Assembly (NCBI GenBank): GCA_900708905.1
Contig: CAADRB010000006.1
Coordinates: 3,032,456-3,096,455, forward strand
Direction of reading: 5' to 3'
DNA length: 64,000 bases
Origin: Hymenolepis diminuta
Lineage: Eukaryota; Platyhelminthes; Cestoda; Cyclophyllidea; Hymenolepididae
Within the stretch, counting starts at the first letter, position 1. Each line of letters opens with the position of its first letter. Of this stretch, positions 42,101-50,266 are shown one piece after another. A program made the position numbers and the translations under genes. The notes below the pieces were generated by a model, which saw only the letters and a program-made list of their open reading frames with translations, did not search any database and was not told where the DNA came from.

Positions 42101-45100
42101 GATGAGGCTGAACTTTTTGATATCTTATTAACCTTTTGTCTGTTAATCAATTTCTCTTCCCCTCCACAATTTAAAAAGGTAATTTTTGCATTATTGTGGG
42201 TAATGACATTATTTTGGGTGGTCGATCAACCATTTGAGATACTCTTTTCGTGAAATAAGCTAGATGATAAGAGCCCAGTATTTGGTAACTTTTAGAGATT
42301 ACAATAGGTAATTCTCAGTCAGATCCCCCACAGAGGACACTGGAACAGTATGAAATGTAAATTTTCTCAAATTTTCTCCATTCTTTTAATAGAATTAGAC
42401 GTAATTATAAGTGAACTATCATAAGCATGAATTATCAAATTAATTTCTTTGTTGGAGATAATGGTCTAAGTTTCATTAATATGCATCCTGCAATCATATT
42501 TGGTCCCCAAGACATTGAAAATCGTCTCTATACAAATATGACCAAGTGAGAGAATGAATCAGAGGTAATCTACAAAACATTTCCCAAACCCAAAAATTAG
42601 GGACTTGGATTTGATGCCTCTTAATAAATTAGATTTGAGAATTATCAAAAAGAATTCATCAAAGTACGTTTTAATCACCATTAGAGTATCTGCTAAGTGA
42701 CATTTTTTCATATGGATTGTAAAATGTCCCTTTTTACAAAGGAAAGTAACATCGGTGATAGGCATCATGATTTGAATAAATATGAGTCAACTTTTATGGT
42801 TTTTGTCAATTATTAAAAAACTATCTTCATTTATAATTTTCACAATTCAAGATATACTGTATGTACTAAATAATTGATATAGGATCAATAAACAGTATAA
42901 CTGTGAGACACTTGTTCCTTACGCTGCAGTACTTCATCAGTGGCTAACATATCCGTCTTCTACTTGCAGCAGAAACAAAAAATGGATCGAGGTGATGTGA
43001 GCAAACTCTCAACTAATTCATTTGTCCACTCAACTCTGGATACCACAAATATGAACTTACCATGGAAGCAGGAAGTCAACAAAATGATACCTAAATTTTC
43101 GAACTTATGAATAGTGTTCAATAAATTGTACAATTAAGGATAAAAATGAGGAACTAAATGCACTCGGAATTCAATAAATATACGAATCTTAATATACCGA
43201 TTCCGTGATCTAATTCCTGACCTCTATTCTAGTTATATAGGTTATTGTATTCATTTTACCCTATCCTCAATTCAGATCCTTTCTCAGAAGTAAAAATTGC
43301 TAAAGCTCTATGTTGAGTTTTATGTTAGATAATGCCAAGAATCCTTATGGATTTCCTTGAAATAACAGCTTATAAAAGTATCCAGCTGTTTCCAAAATCT
43401 TAATCAATGGCCTTTTATTGCTGAAAACCACATGAATAATAGTTTGATGTGAACGTTAAAATATTTGACATTTTATACATTTTGAGTTTTATCAATGTTA
43501 ATTTATTTAAAAAGAACCGATCAAAATCTATTATAAAATAATCTTCTAAATTCTTACGTTCCTATTGGTAAAGATTGCAGTATTTTACTTGGTCTGATTA
43601 TTCTCTTTCTGTTTCTTTGCTTTATTTTTTATAATCTTTTATGATATTAAATCAAGAATCTCATGTTAACAATCTGGTGCACTTTATAATTAAAAATTGA
43701 TATTTTATCAGTTTCATATAATTATAGTGGATTTAGATAAACTAACTTGTTTATTGCAAAATCTGTGAGATAAATAAAAGTTACTATAGTAAGCAACTTT
43801 GGATTTTCAAATCAATCATTATTACGCAGTACCCTAATTGAGTTAAAATAAGTGAAACTGCTGGACTTTGAGTGTTGCTGATCAATATCTGAAAAGGTAA
43901 TTTGTCATTTGCTTTTCTCCACCCGTGTTGTTTAACTCAGGTGAAGGGGAGGGTTTATTTCGATTTCCAGAAAGTTTCCAAATTTGCTTACCATGTGTTT
44001 ATTTTGAAATCACGACATGCATTTATGGCTTTCAATAAGTAGCAGATTATTTAGTTAAGAAGGGCAATGACTAGATCAATTGCTAATATCTCCTTATCTT
44101 GAATTTCATGCAAAACTATTAAGTCTTCCCAACCCTGGAAGAAAGGGCGAAATGAAGCGGAAGGATCATTGCATACGAATAAAATCCGGTCATGAAACAG
44201 TGAATATTGCAAACAAGAATTTATTAGGAATCCGAGGGAGGAAATTAGAATGTTAGAACTTGGACCATCCATTTAGTTACTATTGCTCAACTCAAATTCC
44301 CGAATAATATACAGCAAGACTCTTAGATACTTTAACGCTATTCTCAGTATCATTTTGCTCCCCTTCATTTTGCCGTTTGTTGAATTTCTATTAACTCGAT
44401 ATCAACGCTTCCTAAAATTAAAATTTGTAGTTTTTCGAATTGCTATTCAATTATATCAATCGCACATATTTGCAACAAAATTAATATTTTTAATATTATG
44501 CAAATTCTTACAGTATATATAAGCAAGTAAAGCATATTAAAAATATAAAGCTGATCATTTTCTGACTAACTGCTCTTGAAATTACATTTATGTAGGTTTT
44601 TTTCCATTTCGGATCAATCAGAAATTAGAAATTTTTGTAGAACGTCACATCACCTTTTGGATAATAAGGCCATATCAGACGCTTTTCACTGAAGATGTAA
44701 ATTTTAAATGACTTCATGCAACATTCACATTAAATAAAATTTAGTTAATAATACAAAATGCACATTTTTCATTTGTGTTTGTTAAAATAGGGGATTTCAG
44801 TCGCGTATGCTGATGAAAAAGAAGCGTAAATTTTGCGGCAAAGTACCATAAATTTTACAAGGCAGTTCGACGGCAGTAACGCTGCCTATCTCTATTAATT
44901 TTAACAAGGAAATACTTCTCATTATAATTAAATTAGTATTTATTGGACTGTGGTAAATGAGCAGCTATTACTTGGAATGTGTGAAATTAAAATCCCAATT
45001 TTTATTAAAAGATCTACGAAAGCTCATTATTATCAGTTTATAACTCAGACACCTATTTATTTATCTGACGAATTAATACGCCGCAGTTTCTGAATGTACA

Positions 45101-46806
45101 TTTTGGAATTTTTAAAACTTGGACGAATAAAAGATGCGATCACAGAAAATTACATTTTCAGTAGAGATAATTTGCCAATGAGGAAGCAGATAACATTCAT
45201 GTATTTGAGAAATAAATTTACTATAAAAATGTTATTTACTACTAAACTATAAATTTTAATTTTCATATAATAAACTTATTCAAGTGAAACTTTATGGGTG
45301 AATCTACCTATGTAGATCTATGATTGATATGAAATAAACAAAATATTGGATTATTTATCATTAATTTATTACTTAACTTTAGGGACTAAAAATCAAATGT
45401 AAATCTTTATTTTTCTAAATAATCTTTTCCATTAGTAAATGAAATTTTCCGGATATTAAAATATCGATTTCAATTTTTGGTAAAATTTTACTTACTTGGG
45501 CTCTTATGGATTCGCAATCTAGACACAGACAGCTTCTGTCATGAGGCATTTCGACAGTTAATCCACGATCAAGCAGGAGTTGAATAATCTCATGATTATT
45601 TGTGTGAGCAGCCAGCATTAGGGGAGTAATATCAGCTGAAAATTGAGATCGTTCTATGGATTTTCCAATCAATCCCGCTCTCCGTCCTCTTGGAGCCATG
45701 ATCTTTTCCATTCGAATATATTGAGGATGATCGATTATGAGCTTTACAATATGGATCTTTTCCTGACTAATTGCATTTAGAAGAGCATCTTCAACAGCAT
45801 AGAAATTGAGCTTTCCTACTAGCGCATCAATCAATTCAATATTTTCCGTCTTCATAGCTAGTAGCACAGCATTCCGTCCCATATAATCAACACAGTCAAC
45901 ATTTAGAGTAGGGTCAATGAGCAATTCCTTAACTATCTCAACTTCTCCGAACTCTGCTGCATTGAGAAAGACGTATTCCTTGTCTTGAAGCTGGCTTTTA
46001 AAAACTAGTCCATTTTCAGAGGCAAGTTTCAAGCCCGCGACAGTGTCCTTCTTTGCCTTGCCCATTTGTACCGTAAATCCCAACTGCTCAGTAATAATTG
46101 GAGCCAGCGATGAGGTTACTTTAGTACTTTTCCTCAGCTTTCCTTTTGATCGTCTTCCGCCAATATTAGCCATCATTTCCGAACTACCACTAGTTCTTGC
46201 TGTACCAGGCTTTTCATCACTCCCACCAGCATTCTCACTGATTGAAAGACTAGCAAATAAAACACGCGTGGCCGGTGTAGAGAGAAGAACACCAGTGGCA
46301 ACACTCTTGGGCAATTTTCCACAAGCTCGTTTAATTCGTTCGTTAACTAATTCAGTTGTTATGCGTGTAGTTTCATCAACAATTTGTTTTTTCCCATCCC
46401 CATCTCCCTCTGTGACCGTATAATCCGCATAGTCGTCCTCCCCCTCCGCTGTAGCGATCCGTGTGTGGGTGTTTGAGGGAGAGAGAGAAAAGACAGGATT
46501 GTCTTTGGAACCAATAAAACTTTCGTTAATTCCCTTGGTAATACCTATATTACCTGACGCGTTAATCCGGGTTGACCTATAAGGTAATCCGCTAGATGAA
46601 CGTAAATCTGACTGGTGGGTTGATGGATCGGGTGAGTCGCCATCATTAGTCCGTGACTCGCGCTTATTACTCTCGTGTTTTGCTCTTCCTGAGAAGCTTG
46701 AAGATTGAGTTTTGGCATCTATGGGTCTGGCGCTAGATTTTTCAGAATCAAATAGGGGTTCTGTACTTGTACTAGGAGGTGGCTGTCGCCTAAACATCCA
46801 AGGCAT
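3004..46806 (-). CDS. TRPC-family cation channel gene, 8 coding exons, 3' end outside window
   Basis: This is a split gene for a canonical transient receptor potential (TRPC) channel, a tetrameric plasma-membrane, Ca2+-permeable cation channel family typically gated downstream of phospholipase C. Joining exons 46806-45496, 40376-40224, 35650-35474, 29498-29334, 18835-18782, 13495-13264, 7041-6712 and 3188-3004 gives 2607 nt, or 869 codons, without a stop. Every junction has GT and AG. Introns 1-5 and 8 are phase 0; introns 6 and 7 are phase 1. Domain order: disordered N-terminus (1-270), ankyrin repeats (about 275-415), zinc motif (422-431), linker helices (438-547), pre-S1 elbow (about 580-598), S1 (about 632-652), S2 (about 686-701), S3 (about 722-742), S4 (about 820-840) and S5 start (about 858-869). 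The pore, S6 and TRP box are absent and must lie to the left. Family assignment rests on aligned TRPC signatures such as GPLQISL. The subtype is not resolved. Confidence 0.93.
3189..6711 (-). other. Intron 7 of the TRPC gene
   Basis: This intron is about 3.5 kb, bounded by GTACGT (minus strand, 6711-6706) and CAG before 3188. I see no gene or clear repeat family in it. Around 4675-4725 there is a short stretch resembling 21530-21575, probably an old shared repeat fragment. Confidence 0.7.
6712..7041 (-). CDS. TRPC exon 7: end of S2, S3 and extracellular loop
   Basis: This exon encodes codons 698-807 plus one base of 808. It opens GQFFGECKQVYHYGLRDYFR, the conserved TRPC ECKxxxxxGxRxY region after S2. 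S3 is IMDWASVSLYLGAFALRIFV (about 722-741). The S3-S4 extracellular stretch is long and carries two N-glycosylation sequons, Asn765 (NAS) and Asn799 (NHT). Acceptor CCTTCAG|GCC and donor GGAT|GTACGT are both phase 1. An alternative donor four bases downstream would break the frame into exon 8. Confidence 0.92.
8040..8230 (-). repeat. Interspersed repeat R4, minus-strand copy
   Basis: On the minus strand it reads AACGCGAAATCGGCC and then a long pyrimidine-rich run including CCCAATTCCTC. This matches GAGCGCGAAATCGCTC and the following CT-rich run at 21210-21310. Seen on the plus strand it is a purine-rich block. Confidence 0.5.
10590..10690 (-). repeat. tRNA-like SINE head remnant, minus strand
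   Basis: On the minus strand TGGCCCAATGG (10645-10655) is A-box-like and GGTTAATTCTA (10605-10615) is B-box-like, about 40 nt apart as in tRNA genes. The acceptor and anticodon stems are not convincing, so this is a decayed tRNA-derived repeat. It may belong to the same family as the plus-strand SINE copies. Confidence 0.4.
11250..13040 (+). repeat. Decayed tandem duplication in intron 6
   Basis: Four landmarks recur in the same order at offsets of about 1.04-1.22 kb: CTGTGGCTAC (11291 and 12506), GAAAT(A/G)TGTGGTAAACTGCC (11360 and 12555), CTGAATGG(C/T)GCTAC(C/A)ATCCAA (11630 and 12740), and a CATTAATCGATAAACTCAG-like block (11943 and 12982). The steadily changing offset points to indels in an old tandem copy. 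The two units could also be two insertions of one dispersed repeat. Confidence 0.5.
13264..13495 (-). CDS. TRPC exon 6: S1 and most of S2
   Basis: This exon encodes residues 621-697 plus the first base of codon 698. The start, VAQLLRCPIIKFIGHIMSYL, matches the TRPC S1 lead (SPFMKFVAHAASF in vertebrates). S1 covers about 632-652. A charged extracellular loop follows (DKDDEEVENPDQ). S2 begins near 686 (KIQILLLFWIMG), equivalent to the MLIMVWVLGMMW segment. Acceptor TTTTCAG|GTT is phase 0. Donor ATGG|GTAAGT leaves one base (phase 1). Confidence 0.92.
13496..18781 (-). other. Intron 5 of the TRPC gene
   Basis: This intron is about 5.3 kb of AT-rich sequence. It contains a purine-rich plus-strand stretch (about 16560-16700) that could be a very decayed antisense R4 copy. 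I see nothing else I can name. Confidence 0.65.
18782..18835 (-). CDS. TRPC exon 5: 54-nt small exon
   Basis: This exon encodes 18 residues (603-620), VPMPQNLMFRQAITGKLQ. Acceptor TTTGCAG|GTT and donor CAA|GTAAGT are canonical and phase 0. It sits between the pre-S1 elbow (exon 4) and S1 (exon 6), where other TRPC channels have a short loop such as APCSRLGKI. Its length, phase and strong splice sites support it. Its sequence is not itself diagnostic, and because it is a multiple of three it could be skipped without a frameshift. Confidence 0.72.
21185..21420 (+). repeat. Interspersed repeat R4, plus-strand copy
   Basis: This is the reference copy. It has GCGCGAAATCGCTCATTTC, a CT-rich run (21240-21310), then AGATCACTAGTTTTATG and GATATCTAGCCCAATTCG. 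The end part matches AGATCGTTAGTTCTATG and GATATGAGGTCTAGTTTGAT at 25469-25509. Confidence 0.55.
24621..24850 (+). repeat. tRNA-derived SINE, copy 2
   Basis: It aligns with copies 1 and 3: head TTAGTGACGCATTGG, first B-box-like GAATTTGATTACC (24668-24680), then GCTGATTAAGTCTGGC, then second B-box-like GAATTCGAGTTTC (24750-24762), and a tail with ATAAGTGGACTTGAG. It sits in intron 4, antisense to the channel gene. Substitutions are spread along its length, so it is an old insertion. Confidence 0.7.
25315..25515 (+). repeat. Interspersed repeat R4, plus-strand copy
   Basis: The CT-rich run TTTCCTCTCAATTTCTTATT is followed by AGATCGTTAGTTCTATG, in the same order as the 21185 copy. The 5' part is degenerate, with only ATTCGCGCTCA left of the GCGCGAAATCG motif. 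Confidence 0.5.
25910..26230 (+). repeat. Interspersed repeat R1, copy 2
   Basis: This is the best preserved copy for both ends. It shares GAAATCGGTTAAC, GGTATCAAAGAGTT and TAAATGGGCAGTTCAC with the other copies, and CTTCCAATAATTGAGAAGGC with copy 1. It lies in intron 4, antisense to the channel gene. Confidence 0.62.
29334..29498 (-). CDS. TRPC exon 4: pre-S1 elbow
   Basis: This exon encodes residues 548-602 (55 codons), starting FVAHSNCQHQLENTFYGN. The family signature FVAHxNCQQxL, placed just before the membrane domain, is clear. A hydrophobic segment (about 580-598, FFLIFTPLLPILYITYLFL) corresponds to the pre-S1 elbow of TRPC channels. Acceptor CCGTAG|TTC and donor AAG|GTAAGT are phase 0. 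The GW just before the hydrophobic segment is consistent with a membrane-interface position, which is inference. Confidence 0.92.
32930..33090 (+). repeat. R4-like pyrimidine-rich repeat
   Basis: CCTTTCGCACAATATCATTG followed by a CT-rich run (CTCCCTCTCTTTCCTC) resembles the 5' half of R4. The 3' landmark of the family is not visible, so membership is uncertain. Confidence 0.35.
33550..33800 (+). repeat. tRNA-derived SINE, copy 3
   Basis: The head is degenerate, with the first B-box-like GCATTCGACTTCT at 33611-33623. The body matches copy 2 well (CTGATTAAGTCTAGCC), and the second B-box-like motif GGATTCGAGTCTC at 33691-33703 is almost canonical. The tail TTCCTAAATGGGCTTGG matches copy 1. It lies in intron 3. 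Confidence 0.68.
34361..34400. repeat. AT-rich palindrome
   Basis: Units of ATTATA and TAATTA are arranged almost symmetrically around ATGCAT at about 34376-34381, giving a near-perfect inverted repeat able to fold as a hairpin. It lies in intron 3 and is probably an expanded microsatellite rather than a functional site. Confidence 0.6.
35474..35650 (-). CDS. TRPC exon 3: linker helices
   Basis: This exon encodes residues 489-547 (59 codons). It begins EEYSRLAVQSMNFAVSCLDL and ends REKK. This corresponds to the TRPC linker-helix block in which a hydrophobic helix with a CLDLCR-like core is followed by acidic residues (here TSDEVHSLL). Acceptor TTTTACAG|GAG and donor AAG|GTATGT are canonical and phase 0. 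It joins seamlessly to exon 2 (..KQFK) and exon 4 (FVAHSNC..), reproducing the continuous family order. Confidence 0.9.
35651..40223 (-). other. Intron 2 of the TRPC gene
   Basis: This intron is about 4.6 kb, strongly AT-rich towards its 3' end near 36580-36720 and in 39590-40180. No repeat family or gene was recognised. Confidence 0.65.
40224..40376 (-). CDS. TRPC exon 2: linker-helix segment
   Basis: This exon encodes residues 438-488 (51 codons), starting DSLILEMQRLHTYQALTSSA and ending EKQFK. It matches the TRPC stretch after the zinc motif (consensus like INAYxxLASPAYLSLSSEDP), part of the TRP_2 region (transient receptor ion channel domain II) linking the ankyrin domain to the membrane region. 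The acceptor is TATATAG|GAT and the donor AAA|GTAAGT; both junctions are phase 0. The exon is recognised by homology and phase, since its open frame alone is too short to stand out. Confidence 0.9.
40848..41080 (+). repeat. Interspersed repeat R3, copy 1
   Basis: It matches 50936-51200 over GAGTGAACTCAGCTCTGACA, ATTCTGCAACTCAAATCCA and AATCAAGTGAAGTT, and shares a later CTCCACAATAAAA and GTTATGGGTTGCA block. Its 3' half is pyrimidine-rich. Class unknown, in intron 1. Confidence 0.58.
41935..42225 (+). repeat. Interspersed repeat R3, copy 2
   Basis: Its 5' part, AAGGCCGTCCATCATGATTA, matches AAGGCCAACCATTCTTGATG in the 54330 copy. Its 3' part, CCTCCACAATTTAAAA followed by TTTTTGCATTATTGTGGGTA, matches the 3' ends of the other R3 copies. 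In intron 1. Confidence 0.55.
45496..46806 (-). CDS. TRPC exon 1: N-terminal extension, ankyrin repeats, zinc motif
   Basis: This exon encodes residues 1-437. The start is the first in-frame ATG after an in-frame TAA at 46879-46881. Residues 1 to about 270 are rich in Ser, Thr, Gly and charged residues with no recognisable fold, far longer than the short lead usual in TRPC proteins. Ankyrin-type helices follow: near 276-298 (NAAEFGEVEIVKELL), 305-330 (GRNAVLLAMKTENIELIDAL), 338-360 and 391-415 (DITPLMLAAHTNNHEIIQLL). The exon ends in PHDRSCLCLDC (421-431), which keeps His422, Cys426, Cys428 and Cys431 in the H-X3-C-X-C-X2-C spacing that binds zinc in TRPC structures. The splice donor is CAA|GTAAGT, phase 0. 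Without splicing the frame runs only about 26 codons more, so the junction is well placed. Confidence 0.92.
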
Positions 46807-47078
46807 TTTATGAAACGGGCACGCGTAGAAGTGTGAGGTGGGTGAGGCGGAGAGTAGTAATGAGAGATGGTGGGAGAGTTAAAGTTTAAACACGCTCTCC
46901 AGCATATCGAAAACTCAAGTGGCCAATGGCCCTGGAGTAAATGGTGAATGACCAACCGGCGTTCCGTGCCTTTGTTCATCACGCTATCACAAGCAACTAA
47001 GGTTACTTTTGCTGGGTTTTCGTTGGCTTGTCGATAAATTACTATAAAAGTGTGTCTCTTTGCCAAATACAAAGCCAT
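46719..47078 (-). other. Upstream reading frame overlapping the TRPC start
   Basis: This is a 119-codon frame that starts at 47078 with MALYLAKRHTF and runs 88 nt past the channel ATG (46804-46806) in another frame. It resembles no family I know. If the transcript starts upstream of 47078, this frame would act as an overlapping upstream ORF and reduce translation of the channel. If transcription starts nearer, it has no role. It could equally be chance openness in less AT-rich leader sequence. Confidence 0.3.
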
Positions 47079-47200
47079 TATCGCATCTTTAGATAAAATT
47101 GAATCTTTTATTAAACGGATTCATTTTAATGTCTATAATTCAATTCGCGACTTTATTATATACACACTTATATATATATGTGTACAATAATTTTTGTAAA
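46807..47200 (-). promoter_or_regulatory. Presumed 5' leader and promoter region of the TRPC gene
   Basis: On the minus strand upstream of the channel ATG the sequence is less AT-rich down to about 47080 and then becomes AT-rich again. A TATATATAAG box-like motif lies at 47168-47177 on the minus strand, about 360 nt upstream of the ATG. It lies in a tract of alternating TA and CA steps, so it may be chance. The transcription start is not identifiable. A non-coding first exon further upstream cannot be excluded. Confidence 0.3.
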
Positions 47201-48469
47201 AATTTTTAGAAATTTTTTTGTTGCTTTGTTTTAAATAAATATGTCCGAGATAACGATGAATCGAATTCATTTAGTCAAAAGTAAGACTGATACAGTTGAG
47301 TATTACATATAACTTTCCTAATTAAAATTTGTGATCTTCGAAAAAAAAATATTTAGTAAAGGAGGTTGTTATCGCAATCTTCCTTCATGATGATGACGAT
47401 AAAAAATTACTTTTCAGAGTGAAAATCACTATTTAAAGTAAATAGTTTAATTAGTAATGTAAACAAATTAATCCAGCAAATTTCGTTAATTAATTGTAAA
47501 GTTTTTCGATTTCAAATACGTGCCAATGACCTGGACATCAATCTATCAAGTCGAAAGCACTAAATAGAGACCTTTCATATCTAATTTAATAAACGAAACG
47601 TTCAAGTATGAATTTTAAAGTTGATCAACAGATAAACTGCACTGTTCTGTAGGAAAAAGGCCAACTACTAGACAAAATGTTAGATGATAGCTTCAACAAA
47701 TTTTCTTCTCTAAATTTAACTTGATATTTCAAATTTAATAGAAATTTGATTCATAACAAAAAATTGAAATCTCCTACATTACGTTACATAACTTAAATTG
47801 GTTACATATGTTTTCCAATTGTGTAAGAATCAGTATTTGAGTGCTACAGTATTCTTCGAGAAAAAATTTGTAACCTTTACTTAACTCTTGTTTTAAAATA
47901 TAAAGGTTTTAAGGTTTTGCTTAAGAAAAAATGCTGTAGTTGCAGTTTTCATTTTTTAAGTGATCTGTACAGATCAAAATGGATCAAGTTATTTCAAAGT
48001 TAGAATTGCGAATTGAATTATAAGTTTATGAATTATGTAAATAATGTTAACTATCGCAACTTTGTCATATTAAGACAACAATCTCACAGGATATCGTGTC
48101 AGATTATTTCACCTTCTCAAACATTAGAAAAAAATGAACGCTACTGCAAGTCCAATGCCATGTGGAATCTTGATTAAAAAAGATCAATAAGCAACGGACG
48201 TCATAGAAAAGCATTCGGTGCAGTCCAGAGAACAAAGCACGGAATATGAATATTGCAACGTAAACTATATTTCAGTAGATATTATATTATCGCTATCCGA
48301 AAATTAAATAGTAACTGGCAGTTATCAGCATCTTTCCTCCCTTTATCATATCCTGTATTTTCTGAAAAAGAATTTCAGATGCTTCAGATGAAGCACGGGA
48401 GCCTTTTCAATAATTATTCATATTAATTATGATTTTATTGAAATACGTGATGAAATCCATTAGTTTCAC
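47201..48469. other. AT-rich intergenic sequence
   Basis: No gene, RNA or repeat family was recognised here. The sequence is AT-rich with scattered homopolymer runs. Confidence 0.55.
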
Positions 48470-49011
48470 GATCTACAAGCCGATATCCCAAACAGAAGAT
48501 GGAAAAACAAAAGTTCACGTTGTTATTAGTGATAACTTATTACAATTCAACTCAGACCAATACGGTGCAGTGTATTTCTTATCACTTCACTTGATAATTT
48601 AAGTGTTAATCAATATTTCACTAATAGAGGGAAGAAAGTGTAGAATAAAGTATTAACCTCGTCAAGGGAAAATATCCAATAATCATTCAAGATTGTATTC
48701 ACACTTTGACTTCCCCCCCCCCTTCTTAAAGGCAAGTACTACTTTTAGAACTTCTTGCTTGGGTTCTCTTGAAGTCATTCTGTTAGTTTCGCAGTCCTCC
48801 TTAATGATTCATTCACCTTTCAGTGGTGTGTTCGGGTGATTAATGCAGCTTCGGTCACCTCCGCTTCCCATCAACCTTTCCACCTAGCATTTCACATCGA
48901 GTCTCGGATGAGCAGCCATCCAAAAGTTCACGAGTACAGCTTTCAGCTTTCCTATCCTGCCTCCTTCCATTTCCCCGTAGGACCCGTCCTCTTCCTTCCT
49001 CTTGGTTAGGG

Positions 49012-49454
49012 NNNNNNNNNNNNNNNNNNNNNNNNNNNNNNNNNNNNNNNNNNNNNNNNNNNNNNNNNNNNNNNNNNNNNNNNNNNNNNNNNNNNNNNNN
49101 NNNNNNNNNNNNNNNNNNNNNNNNNNNNNNNNNNNNNNNNNNNNNNNNNNNNNNNNNNNNNNNNNNNNNNNNNNNNNNNNNNNNNNNNNNNNNNNNNNNN
49201 NNNNNNNNNNNNNNNNNNNNNNNNNNNNNNNNNNNNNNNNNNNNNNNNNNNNNNNNNNNNNNNNNNNNNNNNNNNNNNNNNNNNNNNNNNNNNNNNNNNN
49301 NNNNNNNNNNNNNNNNNNNNNNNNNNNNNNNNNNNNNNNNNNNNNNNNNNNNNNNNNNNNNNNNNNNNNNNNNNNNNNNNNNNNNNNNNNNNNNNNNNNN
49401 NNNNNNNNNNNNNNNNNNNNNNNNNNNNNNNNNNNNNNNNNNNNNNNNNNNNNN
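49012..49454. other. Assembly gap (run of N)
   Basis: The sequence is unknown across this 443-base run. The flanks are less AT-rich than the surrounding DNA and coding-like, so the gap probably falls inside a repeat that the assembler could not resolve. Reading frames that cross it have no meaning. Confidence 0.97.
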
Positions 49455-49951
49455 AGCCAGCATTCAGTTAGAGTCTCGACGGAGAGTGGAAACATTTTGG
49501 GACACACTTTCACTGGGATCTTGATTCACATCACTTTGCTTACTAAAATTTTGTTGATTCATGGCACTGTCCTAATTGATATCCACTCTTCAGCATTCAT
49601 TAGCAAGATCCCCAAGTATGATATTATCACCTTCTTCAGTCATTCTGAGGATTCAAAAACAGACATCACTTTGACAAAGTTCTCGAAACCACACAAAAGA
49701 GTAGACGTACGAGATGATCTTCCGAAATGGCAGAACAGTCAGAGAGTTCATAAACAAAGCTTGAGACACCAAGCATAGGTCATTCAGTTTTCATCGTGCT
49801 CCTAAGTGAGAGGAAGATATTTGAAACGCGTTTGTAGTTCGGAAGACTTTTCACGAAACAAACAGGAGGGAGTTGAGACTGTTTCATCACATTTTAGATC
49901 CGAAATTGTTCTCGCATGGATGGCACATAAACCTTCCACTCTCAGAAAGTC

Positions 49952-50266
49952 CTAGCCTCCACAACGACAGTCATTGGCATTATCTGGGATGCCACCAAGA
50001 TCATATCGGAAGACATTCTTACGCTCCTTAAACCAGTTTCCAAAAGGTTGACCCTCTGCTGGATTCAAGTGAAATTCATTAGAGTGGAGAACAATAAATT
50101 CTGGGGATGGATTGAGCAGGAAAATATCCGACGTTTCAGTTTTCATGTTTTCATATTTTTGATGCATCATAAGAATTTCTTGTTGTTTCCTCGGCATTGA
50201 CTTATATTGCTCCTGATGTTTCTCCAGAATTAATTCAATCTGCTCCTGCTTTATTTCAGAATGAGT
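49952..50266 (-). pseudogene. Coding-like fragment of unknown family
   Basis: This 104-codon minus-strand frame has no start at its open end; the first ATG is at 50197 and the stop TAG at 49952-49954. The first part is Gln/Glu/Lys-rich and looks helical or coiled-coil (EQIELILEKHQEQYKSM). The second part has protein-like composition (FIVLHSNEFHLNPAEGQPFG) and ends RCGG. It lies inside the possible mobile element, so it may be a remnant of an element-encoded protein. A lone exon of a host gene with an acceptor near 50243 is an alternative. I do not recognise the family. Confidence 0.35.

Larger units (their letters stand above)
40377..45495 (-). other. Intron 1 of the TRPC gene
   Basis: This intron is about 5.1 kb. 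It holds two plus-strand R3 copies (40848-41080 and 41935-42225). A region near 44240-44400 weakly resembles R3. No exon was seen. Confidence 0.68.

Noticed and set aside
47158..47190. TA/CA palindromic tract as a definite promoter
   Set aside because: A TATA-like word is expected in such a tract. It is noted only as a weak candidate within the promoter entry.
49002..49778. Long open frames spanning the gap on both strands
   Set aside because: They are open only because the N run contains no stops. The plus-strand part after the gap (49455-49775) is open for about 107 codons but resembles no family I know.
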